NCBI GenBank assembly: GCA_008123405.1
Contig: VSSA01000006.1
Span: 62,001-126,000, forward strand
Source: Nocardioides sp. BGMRC 2183
Lineage (GTDB): Bacteria > Actinomycetota > Actinomycetes > Propionibacteriales > Nocardioidaceae
DNA length: 64,000 bases
Direction: 5' to 3'
Shown here: piece after piece, positions 9,456 through 17,942 of the stretch
How positions within the stretch are numbered: the stretch's first letter is position 1
How the letters are laid out: each line of letters begins with the position of its first letter
The notes under the pieces: generated by a model
The model's database searches: none
Told to the model about the DNA's origin: nothing
Seen by the model: only the letters and a program-made list of their open reading frames with translations
Translations under genes and position numbers: made by a program

Positions 9456-10880
9456 GTGCAGCGGGACCCTCAGCGTGTGCAGCAGCGCGTCGTCGTGGTC
9501 GGCGCAGGCATCGCCGGGCTCGTCGCCGCGCACGACCTGACCCGGGCCGGTCGGTCGGTGCTGGTCCTCGAGGCCACCGACGTCGTCGGCGGCAAGTTGC
9601 GCCGCGCCGAGGTCGCCGGGATCACTGTCGACGTCGGTGCCGAGGCGATGGTCCACCGACGCCCCGAGGGTGTCGAGCTCGCCGGCTCACTCGGCCTGGA
9701 CCTGGTCCATCCGACCGCAGCGACCTCCCGGGTCTGGACCCGCGGCGCGCTGCGACCACTGCCCCGCACCTTGATGGGCGCGCCGCTCGACCTCGCCCAG
9801 CTGGCCGCGGGCGGCATCCTCGGCGCCGACGGACTCCAGCGCGCCCGCCAGGAGCCCGAGCTCCCCGCCACCGACATCGGCGCCAACGACATCTCCGTCG
9901 GCGATCTCGTCGATGTCCGGTACGGCGCCGAGGTCACCGACCGCCTGGTGGAGCCGCTGCTCGGCGGGGTGTACGCCGGCCACGCCCGCGCGATCTCCGT
10001 GCGCGCCGCTGTGCCGCAGCTGCTGACCCTGGCCGAGCATGGGTCGATCACCGTCCAGGCCGGCGCGGCTCCTCCGGCCAGCGCCACCGGACCGGTCTTC
10101 GCCGGGGTCCCGGGCGGAATGTGGCAGCTGCCCGCCGCGCTGCGCGCCGCGCTGGAGTCCGGCGGTTCGGCCGCGGTGCGGACCGGGGTGCGGGTGACCG
10201 GGCTGCGTCGTACCGAGGGCGGGTTCGAGGTCACCGCCACCGACGCCACGGGGCACGCCTGGCGCGAGGACGCGGGCGCCGTGGTGGTGGCCACGCCGGC
10301 GCCGGCGGCGTCTCGATTGCTCGTCGACCTGGCGCCGGAGGCCTCGGCGATGCTGGCGCAGGTCGAGTACGCCTCCCCGGTCGTGGTCACCTTCGCGTTC
10401 CGGGCGGCCGACCCGGGTGTCCGCGCTGCCCTGGACGTGGGTGCCTCCGGTCTGCTGGTGCCTCCGGTGGACCGCCGACGGATCAAGGCGGCCACCTTCT
10501 CCTTCGCCAAGTGGGACTGGGTCCGCGCGGCGGGTGCGGCCGGCGACGAGGAGCTGCTCGTGCTGCGCACCTCGCTCGGGCGCTCCGGGGACGCCGCCGC
10601 GCTGCAGGTCCCCGACGAGGAACTGGTCGCCGCTGCGATCGCCGACCTCGAACTGGCCACCGGACTGCGCGCCACCCCGGTCGACCACCGGGTGCAGCGG
10701 TGGGGTGGCGGCCTGCCGCAGTACGCCGTCGGCCACCTCGACCTGGTCGCAGCGATCCGTCGGGAGATCGAGCGCGTGCCCGGCCTGGCGGTCGGCGGCG
10801 CCGCCTACGACGGCGTCGGCATCCCCGCCTGCATCGGGTCGGGCCACCGCGCCGCCGAACGGGTCCTCGCGGCACGCTGA
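9456..10880 (+). CDS. hemG: coproporphyrinogen III oxidase / protoporphyrinogen oxidase family (HemG/HemY, CgoX)
   Basis: This FAD-dependent oxidase of 474 residues has the dinucleotide-binding motif VVVVGAGIAGLVAAHDL followed by ARSVLVLEA-type sequence, and the C-terminal AVGGAAYDGVGIPACIGSG FAD motif. In Actinobacteria the enzyme oxidises coproporphyrinogen III to coproporphyrin III for the ferrochelatase-HemQ route, so the older name protoporphyrinogen oxidase is probably wrong for its substrate. The GTG start at 9456 has GGGGGA directly upstream. hemQ, its usual immediate neighbour, lies 3.7 kb downstream here because three other genes intervene. Confidence 0.9.
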   Translation: MQRDPQRVQQRVVVVGAGIAGLVAAHDLTRAGRSVLVLEATDVVGGKLRRAEVAGITVDVGAEAMVHRRPEGVELAGSLGLDLVHPTAATSRVWTRGALRPLPRTLMGAPLDLAQLAAGGILGADGLQRARQEPELPATDIGANDISVGDLVDVRYGAEVTDRLVEPLLGGVYAGHARAISVRAAVPQLLTLAEHGSITVQAGAAPPASATGPVFAGVPGGMWQLPAALRAALESGGSAAVRTGVRVTGLRRTEGGFEVTATDATGHAWREDAGAVVVATPAPAASRLLVDLAPEASAMLAQVEYASPVVVTFAFRAADPGVRAALDVGASGLLVPPVDRRRIKAATFSFAKWDWVRAAGAAGDEELLVLRTSLGRSGDAAALQVPDEELVAAAIADLELATGLRATPVDHRVQRWGGGLPQYAVGHLDLVAAIRREIERVPGLAVGGAAYDGVGIPACIGSGHRAAERVLAAR

Positions 10881-10973
10881 ATCGCGGATCTTGCCCCCAT
10901 GTCCCTGGTCCTCGGGACACCGGGCCCAGCACCGTCGGGTCGTCGTACTTCACCCAACCCGAGAGGACCTGCG

Positions 10974-11735
10974 ATGACGATCCGCAGCCCCCACCTGGCC
11001 GAGACCCTCACCGGTACCACCGGTGATCCCGGCGCCCGACCTGCCCGCACCGACGTCGACCCGGAGCGGCTGCAGCGCTCGGCGGCCCCGCGCCGCCCCG
11101 GCAGCGGCTGGGCCCTGGCCGGCCTGATCTCCGGCGTCGCCGGGATCGGCGCGATCGCCGCGTCGATGGCCGTCTCGGCCGTCTACGACCCAGCGCTCGG
11201 CGGCGATCCCGAGAAGATCAACGAGGCGCTGGGGGAGATGGCGCCGCAGATCCTCACCTTCCATGTGCTCGGCATGGTCAGTGCGGTCTTGATGATCGTG
11301 TTCGCCGCCGGGCTGCTGCGCCGGCTCCGCGCCGGCACCGGGCCGGACAGCCTGGTCCCGACGATCGCCACGGCCGGTGTGTTCGGCACCGCGCTGGTGA
11401 TGGTGATCGGCACCGCGCTGGACACCGAGTTCGTCTTCGGAGCCGGCACCGACGAGGTGGTGCCGGAGTCGGCGGTCTTCTTCAACCACTGGATCGGCAC
11501 CGTGCCGTGGTGCTGGGGCCTGCTCGGTCTGGCCGGCGTCGCCCTCTTCGCGGCCGCCCGGCACGGTGACCTGCCCCGCTGGATCGGCCTGGTCGGCCTC
11601 CTCGGCGGCGGCTTGACCCTGCTGCTCGGGATCAGCCCGTTGCAGTACATGGCCGGGATGACCGGTCCGGTCGGCCTGGTGGTCATCGCGCTCGGCTTCC
11701 TGCTCGGCGACCGGGCGCACCGCGCCGCCGGATGA
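10974..11735 (+). CDS. multi-pass membrane protein, unknown function
   Basis: This 253-residue protein has a roughly 45-residue charged N-terminus and about six predicted membrane helices (beginning near residues 47, 94, 130, 175, 205 and 228). It has no recognisable catalytic motif. ATG 10974 has GAGAGGA upstream at 10961-10967. It precedes the histidine kinase gene in the same direction, and a 14-bp hairpin sits between them. It could be a partner or target of that two-component system, but nothing in the sequence proves it. Confidence 0.7.
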   Translation: MTIRSPHLAETLTGTTGDPGARPARTDVDPERLQRSAAPRRPGSGWALAGLISGVAGIGAIAASMAVSAVYDPALGGDPEKINEALGEMAPQILTFHVLGMVSAVLMIVFAAGLLRRLRAGTGPDSLVPTIATAGVFGTALVMVIGTALDTEFVFGAGTDEVVPESAVFFNHWIGTVPWCWGLLGLAGVALFAAARHGDLPRWIGLVGLLGGGLTLLLGISPLQYMAGMTGPVGLVVIALGFLLGDRAHRAAG

Positions 11736-11753
11736 CCCCACTCCGGATCCAGT

Positions 11754-11788
11754 CCGCCGGTCCGGCCCCACGAGGGCCGGACCGGCGG
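11754..11788 (+). terminator. perfect 14-bp stem-loop
   Basis: The arms CCGCCGGTCCGGCC (11754-11767) and GGCCGGACCGGCGG (11775-11788) are perfectly complementary around a seven-base loop. It lies 18 bases after the membrane-protein stop and one base before the CACAAT -10 box proposed for the kinase. It probably terminates or attenuates transcription there. No T-tract follows. Confidence 0.55.
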
Positions 11789-11800
11789 CACAATGCTGCG

Positions 11801-13888
11801 ATGAACGCACCGGCGCCACGCCCTCGACGCGTGCGCGTCGGCGCGGTCATCGGGGTGCTGCTGCTCCCGGCGGTCTGCGTCCTCCTGGTGCCGCTGGCGG
11901 CCTGGCTCGACTCGATGGCGCCCACGACCGGTCCAGGCGTGGAGATCGCGGACGGCGACGGCTGGACCTGGGCGCTGATGGGGGCGCTGCTCGGCGTGCT
12001 GGCCGGGATCATCCTGGTCCACGACCGACGCCAGCTCTTCGGCTGGGTGCTGGCCGGGTTCGGGGTGTTCTGGTCGCTCGACGGCCTGGCGCAGAGCTAC
12101 ATCCACGCAGGGCTGACCTCGACCGACGCCTGGCCGGGGATGACCTTCGCGCTCTGGTTCCTGAACCGGTTCGGTGCCTACCTCACCGTGGTGACCGCGA
12201 TCCTGCTGATGGTCTTCCCGACCGGTCGCTTCCTGCCCGGACGGTGGGCGCTCGCGTGCCGGGTCGCGGTGGCGCTGATGGTGAGTGCCGGGCTGACCTT
12301 CCTGGTCATCCCGTCCGACGGGCGGATGCGCGCCGACCTTCCCCCCGATGTCGACCCCGACCCGACCTCGATCGATGCCCTGGCCGGCGCCGCTGATGCC
12401 CTGGTCTCGGTATCGCTGGCGGTGATGGTGTCCACGCTCGTCCTCGCGCTCGTGCTGGTGGTGGTGCGCTACCGCCGCGCCCAAGGGGCCGAGCGGGACC
12501 AGATGCGCTGGCTGGCCTGGAGTGCGGTGGTGCTCCTCGTGGTGGTCCCGGCCGGTGCGGCCTTCCAGATCCCCGGCACCGACTACCTGACGCTGCTGCT
12601 GATCACCGTGCTCCCGCCGGCTGCGATGACGGTGGCGATCGTGCGTCCCACGGTGGTGCCGATCCAGGAGCTGCTCGGACGCACCGTGGTGCTTGCCGTC
12701 GTCATCGCCGTGCTGGTGGCCGCCGATGCGCTGGTGCTCGCCGCGCTCACCCTGCTGCTCGACGACGAGCTCAGCCAGGCCCAGGTCGCTGCCGTCGTGC
12801 TGGTGGTCGCGGTGGTGCTCTACGGTCCGCTGCGGCATCGGCTCTCGGCAGCGGTACGCCGCCGCATGCTCGGCCAGCGCGGCAATCGGTACGACGTCGT
12901 GGCCGGCCTCGCCTCCACGCTGGAGTCCACCGACGACGCTGTCGACCAGCTCACCGCGGTCGCCGCCGCCGTTGCCGGTGCGTTCGGTGTCGGCTACGTC
13001 GGCGTGGAGGTGGACAGCGCGGCGGGTGATCGCCTGGTGGTGGCCCACGGTGCCCGGCCCGACCAGGTGCGGACCCTGCCCATCAGTTACCGCGGTCGAT
13101 CGGTCGGGCGGCTGGTGCTGCCGGCCCGTGGCCTGCGCAGTCGGCTCTCGGCGCGCGACGAGCAGTTGTTGGGCGATCTGGTTCGCCAGGCTGCGACAGC
13201 GGTCCGCGGCGCCCAGTTGGCCGAGGAGCTGCAACGCAGCCGGGAGCGCCTGGTCGCGGCCCGCGAGGAGGAGCGGCGTCGGATCCGGCGTGACCTGCAC
13301 GACGGGCTCGGCCCTGCCTTGAGTGGGATCGTCTTCGGCATCGACGCCGCGCGGATCACCCTCGTGCGGGACCCGGCGGATGCGAGCGCCACCGCCGCAC
13401 AGCTCGCCGCGATCAGCGACGAGGCCCAGGGGGTGGTCGCCGACGTCCGCCGCCTGGTGCACGACCTGCGGCCGCCGGCGCTGGACGACCGCGGCCTGGT
13501 GGGGGCGCTGCGGCAGCAGGCCGAGGCGCTCGCGGTGCCGTTGGAGGTGGTCGCCGGGGACGACGTACCGATGCCGTTGCCGGCGGCGGTGGAGGTGGCC
13601 GTTTTCCGGATCGCCGGCGAGGGGCTGGTCAACGTGGCCCGGCATGCGCAGGCCACGGGTGCTCGGCTCTGCCTCACCTCGGAGGATGGCGAGTTGGTCG
13701 TCGTGCTGCGTGACGACGGTGTCGGGATCGCCGAGAGTGCCGCCGCCGGCGTGGGTCTGCTCAGCATGCGGGAGCGGGCCGAGGAGCTGGGCGGCTCCTT
13801 GGAGGTCGGCTGCCCCGGATCAGGGGGCACCGAGATCCGGGTCCGGCTGCCGCTTGCCGCCGCCGAACGAGAGGAGACCCTGCCGTGA
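11801..13888 (+). CDS. sensor histidine kinase, NarL-type two-component system
   Basis: This 695-residue membrane kinase has at least eight hydrophobic segments in residues 15-340, then a GAF-like region (about 365-440). The HisKA_3 dimerisation domain has the phosphoacceptor in RRIRRDLHDGLGPALSG (His500), and the HATPase domain has the N box near GEGLVNVARHA and the G box DDGVGIAES. ATG 11801 is preferred over ATG 11732, which overlaps the previous stop: the stem-loop at 11754-11788 lies between them, and CACAAT (11789-11794) sits six bases before 11801. The stop overlaps the start of the response regulator by four bases. The signal is unknown. Confidence 0.88.
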   Translation: MNAPAPRPRRVRVGAVIGVLLLPAVCVLLVPLAAWLDSMAPTTGPGVEIADGDGWTWALMGALLGVLAGIILVHDRRQLFGWVLAGFGVFWSLDGLAQSYIHAGLTSTDAWPGMTFALWFLNRFGAYLTVVTAILLMVFPTGRFLPGRWALACRVAVALMVSAGLTFLVIPSDGRMRADLPPDVDPDPTSIDALAGAADALVSVSLAVMVSTLVLALVLVVVRYRRAQGAERDQMRWLAWSAVVLLVVVPAGAAFQIPGTDYLTLLLITVLPPAAMTVAIVRPTVVPIQELLGRTVVLAVVIAVLVAADALVLAALTLLLDDELSQAQVAAVVLVVAVVLYGPLRHRLSAAVRRRMLGQRGNRYDVVAGLASTLESTDDAVDQLTAVAAAVAGAFGVGYVGVEVDSAAGDRLVVAHGARPDQVRTLPISYRGRSVGRLVLPARGLRSRLSARDEQLLGDLVRQAATAVRGAQLAEELQRSRERLVAAREEERRRIRRDLHDGLGPALSGIVFGIDAARITLVRDPADASATAAQLAAISDEAQGVVADVRRLVHDLRPPALDDRGLVGALRQQAEALAVPLEVVAGDDVPMPLPAAVEVAVFRIAGEGLVNVARHAQATGARLCLTSEDGELVVVLRDDGVGIAESAAAGVGLLSMRERAEELGGSLEVGCPGSGGTEIRVRLPLAAAEREETLP

Positions 13889-14553
13889 ACGATGCGCAGA
13901 TCACCGTGGTGGTCGTCGACGACCACCGCATCGTGCGCGACGGGCTGCGCGCCCTGCTCTCCGCGCTGCCCGGGATCGAGGTCGTCGGGGTGGCTGCCGA
14001 CGGCCGGGAGGCGATCCACGCGGTGACCGAGACCGGTCCGGACGTAGTGGTGATGGACATCCAGATGCCCGAGCTGGACGGCATCGAGGCGACCCGCTTC
14101 CTGGTGCGGCGCGACCCCGGGCTGCGGGTGGTGATGCTGACCATGAACGAGGACGACGAGACGCTGCTCGCCGCGGTGCGGGCCGGCGCGGTCGGCTACC
14201 TGCTCAAGGGCGCCGGGGCCGACGAGGTGGAGCGGGCGATCCGCGCTGCCGCCGAGGGAGGGATGGTCTTCGGAGCTGCACTGGCGGCCCGGGTGGCCGC
14301 CTTCTTCGCCGGCTTCACCCCGCCCTCGGCCGTCGCGCCGGAGCCGTTCGCCGACCTCAGCGACCGGGAGCGGGAGGTGCTCGGGCTGTTGGCGGCGGGT
14401 CGCTCCAACGACCAGATCGCGGCTGCCCTCTACGTCTCCAACAAGACCGTCCGCAACGCCGTCTCCGGCATCTACGCCAAGCTGCACGCCAGCGGGCGGG
14501 CCGAGGCGATCGTGAAGGCGCGTGAAGCCGGCTACGGCCGCTCCGAGGGGTGA
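13885..14553 (+). CDS. NarL/FixJ-family response regulator
   Basis: The 222-residue regulator has a receiver domain with acidic pair DDH near residue 11 and phospho-acceptor Asp in [12 protein letters not shown] (about residue 55). A LuxR-type helix-turn-helix follows in [20 protein letters not shown] to about residue 215. GTG 13885 overlaps the kinase stop (GTGA), so the pair is co-translated. It is expected to activate or repress genes after phosphorylation by the adjacent kinase. The HTH departs slightly from the usual EVA/KT pattern ([15 protein letters not shown]) but is intact. Target genes are not visible. Confidence 0.92.
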   Translation: MNDAQITVVVVDDHRIVRDGLRALLSALPGIEVVGVAADGREAIHAVTETGPDVVVMDIQMPELDGIEATRFLVRRDPGLRVVMLTMNEDDETLLAAVRAGAVGYLLKGAGADEVERAIRAAAEGGMVFGAALAARVAAFFAGFTPPSAVAPEPFADLSDREREVLGLLAAGRSNDQIAAALYVSNKTVRNAVSGIYAKLHASGRAEAIVKAREAGYGRSEG

Positions 14554-14597
14554 CGACCCCACGCGGGTCGCCAACCGCCGCAGGGCACAATGAACCC

Positions 14598-15347
14598 ATG
14601 AGCGACGCCCCCGCCGAGCAGAACGACCCGCAGGCCGAGATCCAGTCCAACGCCGCGCGGATCAACGAGCTCAACGCGACGATCCGCTACACGATGTGGT
14701 CGGTCTTCGCGCTGGAGACGCCCTTCGGGCCCGACGCCGACGCTGAGCGGAAGGCAGAGACCGCGGAGCTCGAGGAGCTCCTCGCCGACCTGGCCGCCGA
14801 GGACGTGGTGGTCCGTGGTCTGTACGACGTCGCCGGGCTGCGCGCCGACGCGGACCTGATGGTGTGGTGGCACGCCGCGGACAGCGATCAGCTGCAGCGC
14901 GCCTACCACCGGCTTCGTCGTACCGCCTTCGGGGCGCGGCTGGCGCCGGTGTGGTCGCAGATGGCTCTGCACCGCCCGGCCGAGTTCAACCGCAGCCACC
15001 TGCCGGCCTTCCTCGCCGACGAGCGCAGCCACGCCTACGTCGCGGTCTACCCCTTCGTGCGCTCGTATGAGTGGTACCTGCTCGAGGAGGCCGAGCGGCG
15101 CCGGCTGCTGGCCGAGCACGGCAAGATGGCGCGCGGCTACCCCGACGTCCGGGCCAACACGGTGCCGAGCTTCGCGCTCGGCGACTACGAGTGGATGCTG
15201 GCGTTCGAGGCGGACGACCTGAGCCGGATCGTGGATCTGATGCGCCACCTGCGCGGCTCGGAGACCCGCCGCCACGTGCGCGAGGAGGTGCCGTTCTACA
15301 CCGGTCGCCGGGTGGAGGCGGCCGACTACCTCGCCGAGCTGCCCTGA
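14598..15347 (+). CDS. hemQ: coproheme decarboxylase HemQ (chlorite dismutase-like fold)
   Basis: HemQ converts iron-coproporphyrin III to heme b using peroxide in the last step of the Gram-positive pathway. The 249-residue length and the sequences [24 protein letters not shown] and [20 protein letters not shown] are typical of actinobacterial HemQ; the proximal heme His is probably in that last segment. It is often labelled chlorite dismutase, which the hemG/hemE context argues against. ATG 14598 follows CACAAT (14586-14591) by six bases, so it may be expressed from its own leaderless promoter. A 47-bp repeat begins eight bases after its stop. Confidence 0.92.
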   Translation: MSDAPAEQNDPQAEIQSNAARINELNATIRYTMWSVFALETPFGPDADAERKAETAELEELLADLAAEDVVVRGLYDVAGLRADADLMVWWHAADSDQLQRAYHRLRRTAFGARLAPVWSQMALHRPAEFNRSHLPAFLADERSHAYVAVYPFVRSYEWYLLEEAERRRLLAEHGKMARGYPDVRANTVPSFALGDYEWMLAFEADDLSRIVDLMRHLRGSETRRHVREEVPFYTGRRVEAADYLAELP

Positions 15348-15355
15348 CCGTCGAG

Positions 15356-15402
15356 GTCGTGAGCACCAGCGAGGCCGATGGACCTCGCTCGCACTCACAA
15401 CC
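15356..15402. repeat. 47-bp direct repeat, copy 1 (contains a palindrome)
   Basis: It is identical to 16365-16411. Inside, GTGAG (15359-15363) pairs with CTCAC (15394-15398) and AGCGAGG (15368-15374) pairs with CCTCGCT (15383-15389), around an eight-base loop and a 4x4 internal loop. It starts just after hemQ. With copy 2 it frames the AbiEi/nuclease-like gene. Confidence 0.9.
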
Positions 15403-15458
15403 TCGGCCTGTGGATGCTCGTTCGCGGCGACCCGTCGAGCGCGGCACGCTTGTCCGCC

Positions 15459-16365
15459 ATGTGGAGTTGGCGGTCGATCGCGATCGGGCAGACGGGCCTG
15501 CTCACCCGCGCCCAGCTCAGCTCCGTCGGCGTGCACCGCTGGACCGTCGCTCACCGGGTCGAGACCGAACGTTGGCAACAGCTCACGCCCACGGTGATCG
15601 CCACGACGACCGGTGCGCTCTCCGTCGAACAGCGGCGCTGGCTGGGGGTCCTCCACGGGGGTGACGGCGCGTTGCTGGGCGGCCTGACCGCGGCTGAGGT
15701 CCTCGGCCTGCGCAAGCCGGGACGACGTCACGGTCCTCGTTCCGTACGCGCGTCGGGTTCCCACGCCAGTGGACGGCATCGACTTCATCCGGACCAGGAG
15801 AGACCTGACGAGCTTCGGCCATCCGGGCCTGACGATGCCCTGCTGCCAGATCGAGCCCGCGATCCTCCTGTTCGCTGCTGGAGACCGGTCGGTCCGCACG
15901 GCCCAGGGGGTCCTCGCCGCCGCGGTGCAGCAGCGGCGCACCAGCCCGAGCCGCCTGCGCGAGTGGGTCGAACGGTTGACGCCCCTGTGTCGCGCACGGC
16001 TCCTGTTGCGCGCGATCGACGACATGGACGGTGGGGCGCAGTCGTTGGCCGAGATGGACGTCTCTCGGTTGTGTCGAGCACACGGTCTCGCGCTGCCGGC
16101 CCGCCAAGTGCGTCGTCGCGACGCGTCGGGCCGGTATCGCTTCACCGACTGTGAGTGGCGGCTGGTGGACGGCCGGTTGCTGGTGCTCGAGGTCGACGGT
16201 GGTTTCCACATGGACGTGGAGAACTGGGAGGACGACCTGGCCCGCCAGCGAGCCCTCAGCGGTCCGGATCGGACCATCGTGCGCTGCACGAGTCGCGAGC
16301 TCCGGGATGAGCCGGACCGCGTCGCACGGGACCTGCGGGCTCTCGGCGTTCCCCGGGCCGCTTAG
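15459..16365 (+). pseudogene. AbiEi-antitoxin-domain/DUF559-type nuclease-like protein, frameshifted
   Basis: Two overlapping reading frames make one protein. Residues from ATG 15459 (MWSWRSIAIGQTGLLTRAQL) form a winged-helix AbiEi-like N-terminus. Near 15711-15724 the reading passes to the next frame and continues as RDDVTVLVPYARRVPTPVDG to the stop at 16365. The C-terminus has a PD-(D/E)XK-like core: DCEWRLVDGRLLVLEVDGGFH followed by a conserved helix (ENWEDDLARQRAL). Without the shift it would be about 300 residues. No toxin partner is adjacent. Such AbiEi/DUF559 genes occur in many copies in Nocardioides-like genomes with no known role. It is either an inactivated gene or a sequencing error. 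It lies between two identical 47-bp repeats. Confidence 0.8.
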
Positions 16366-16411
16366 TCGTGAGCACCAGCGAGGCCGATGGACCTCGCTCG
16401 CACTCACAACC
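16365..16411. repeat. 47-bp direct repeat, copy 2
   Basis: This is an exact copy of 15356-15402, starting at the last base of the stop codon of the AbiEi-like gene and ending eight bases before the msrB -10 box. The -35 region of the msrB promoter must therefore lie within the repeat. Confidence 0.9.
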
Positions 16412-16418
16412 GGGCAGG

Positions 16419-16424
16419 TACCGT
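16419..16424 (+). promoter_or_regulatory. leaderless -10 box of msrB (TACCGT)
   Basis: TACCGT ends seven bases before ATG 16432. A -35 element at the usual 17-base spacing would fall at about 16396-16401, inside the second copy of the 47-bp repeat. Confidence 0.5.
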
Positions 16425-16431
16425 TGACGCC

Positions 16432-16833
16432 ATGGGTTACAACGTCGAGAAGTCCGAGGAGGACTGGCGCGCGGAGCTCTCCCCGGAGGAGTACCAGGTG
16501 CTCCGCCAGGCCGGCACCGAGCGGGCGTTCACCGGTGAGTTCACCGACACCGAGACCACCGGCGTCTACCGCTGCAAGGCGTGCCAGGCGAAGCTCTTCG
16601 AGTCCGACACCAAGTTCCACTCCGGGTGCGGTTGGCCGAGCTTCTACCAGCCGATCAGCGACACCATCGAATACCTCGAGGACAACTCGCACGGGATGAA
16701 GCGGGTCGAGGTGCGCTGCGCCAACTGCGGCTCCCACCTGGGCCACGTCTTCCCCGACGGCTACGGCACCCCGACCGGCGACCGCTACTGCATCAACTCG
16801 ATCAGCCTCACCCTGGAGCCTGCCGACTCCTGA
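16432..16833 (+). CDS. msrB: peptide-methionine (R)-S-oxide reductase
   Basis: MsrB reduces the R epimer of methionine sulfoxide in proteins. The 133-residue sequence has both zinc-binding pairs (CKAC and CANC), the conserved SGCGWPSFYQP and HLGHVF segments, and the catalytic cysteine in RYCINS. The length is standard. ATG 16432 is fixed by the homology start (MGYNVEKSEEDWRA) and the -10 box seven bases upstream. A hemQ-msrB order is common in Actinobacteria; here a repeat-framed cassette separates them. Confidence 0.95.
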   Translation: MGYNVEKSEEDWRAELSPEEYQVLRQAGTERAFTGEFTDTETTGVYRCKACQAKLFESDTKFHSGCGWPSFYQPISDTIEYLEDNSHGMKRVEVRCANCGSHLGHVFPDGYGTPTGDRYCINSISLTLEPADS

Positions 16834-16856
16834 TCACGTGCCACTAGGGTCGGTCC

Positions 16857-17942
16857 ATGGCGAAGACCGCTGCGGCGATGGTGCAGGCAGGCGACCGGGA
16901 GGTCCGGGTCTCCAGCCCCGACCGGGTGATCTACGAGGCGACCGAGCGGACGCCCGACGTCACCAAGTTGCAGGTCGCGGAGTATTTCGTCGCGGTCGAG
17001 GACGGTCTGATGCGAGCACTCCGGGACCGGCCCACGGCCCTGGAACGCTGGCCGTCCGGCGTGCGTGAGGGATTCCAGCTCGCGGCCGGACCTCAGGACA
17101 AGGACGCCGAGGCGTTCTATCAGAAGCGGGTACCGAAAGGTGCGCCTGACTATCTCGAGGACGTCGAGATCACCTTCCCGTCGGGGCGCAAGGCGCGAGA
17201 GATCTGCCCGACCGAGATCGCCGTTCCGGTCTGGTGCGCCCAGATGGGCACGCTGACCTTCCACCCCTGGCCGGTCCGTCGAGACGACGTCGATCGCCCC
17301 GATGAGCTGAGGATCGACCTCGACCCGCACGGCGAGACCGGCTTCACCGACGCGGTGCGGGTCGCCGGCCTTGCCCGGGAGCTGCTGGAAGAGCTCGGGC
17401 TGCGCGGCTATCCGAAAACCTCGGGCAAGGGCGGCGTGCACATCTACCTGCGTATCGAGCCGAGGTGGGAGTTCGTCGACGTTCGGCACGCAGCGATCGG
17501 CCTGGGCCGCGAGCTCGCCCGGCGCGACGACCAGGTGACCGTCGACTGGTGGAAGGAGGAGCGGGGGAGTCGCATCTTCGTCGACTTCAACCAGAACAAC
17601 CGCGACCGCACCATCGCCTCTGCCTACTCCCTGCGTCCGGTGCCCGGTGCCCCGGTCTCGACGCCGATGACCTGGGACGAGCTCGCCGACGTCACCGACC
17701 CCCGGGACTTCAACCTCTTCACCGTCCCCGGCCGGATGGCCGACGGCGACCCGTGGGCCAGCATCGACGACGAGGTCTTCTCCCTCGACCCGCTGTTGCG
17801 GTTGTGGGAGGAGCTGCCCGGTGGCGAGCTGAACTTCCCGCCCGACTACCCCAAGATGCCCGGCGAGCCGCCCCGGGTGCAGCCCTCGAAGAAGCGCGAG
17901 GACCACTGGGACGAGCACGGGAACCGGATCGAGGGGACGTGA
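16857..17942 (+). CDS. LigD-type polymerase/primase domain protein (Prim-PolC-like)
   Basis: The 361-residue protein is a stand-alone archaeo-eukaryotic primase-type polymerase like the LigD PolDom. The metal site is LRIDLDPHG, the nucleotide-binding loop is KTSGKGGVHIYLRI, and the third catalytic element is FVDFNQNNRDRTIASAYSLR. No ligase or phosphoesterase domain is fused. Such enzymes fill short gaps, preferring ribonucleotides, with a partner ligase; LigC lies 1.1 kb away in the opposite direction. ATG 16857 follows TAGGGT (16845-16850) by six bases, so it is probably leaderless. The stop overlaps the next gene start. Confidence 0.9.
   Translation: MAKTAAAMVQAGDREVRVSSPDRVIYEATERTPDVTKLQVAEYFVAVEDGLMRALRDRPTALERWPSGVREGFQLAAGPQDKDAEAFYQKRVPKGAPDYLEDVEITFPSGRKAREICPTEIAVPVWCAQMGTLTFHPWPVRRDDVDRPDELRIDLDPHGETGFTDAVRVAGLARELLEELGLRGYPKTSGKGGVHIYLRIEPRWEFVDVRHAAIGLGRELARRDDQVTVDWWKEERGSRIFVDFNQNNRDRTIASAYSLRPVPGAPVSTPMTWDELADVTDPRDFNLFTVPGRMADGDPWASIDDEVFSLDPLLRLWEELPGGELNFPPDYPKMPGEPPRVQPSKKREDHWDEHGNRIEGT

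Noticed and set aside
11183-13645. 820-codon minus-strand ORF
   Set aside because: It lies opposite the histidine kinase and membrane protein genes and is rich in repeated Arg/His/Gln typical of high-GC antisense frames; the plus-strand genes have clear domains.
14598-15347. Chlorite dismutase
   Set aside because: Location with heme genes and the HemQ-type segments show that it is coproheme decarboxylase.
15459-16365. Type IV toxin-antitoxin pair
   Set aside because: Only the AbiEi-like domain is present, with no AbiEii toxin; adjacent genes are housekeeping.
15356-16411. CRISPR array
   Set aside because: There are only two copies of a 47-bp unit about 1 kb apart, with a gene between; no regularly spaced repeats are present anywhere in the window.
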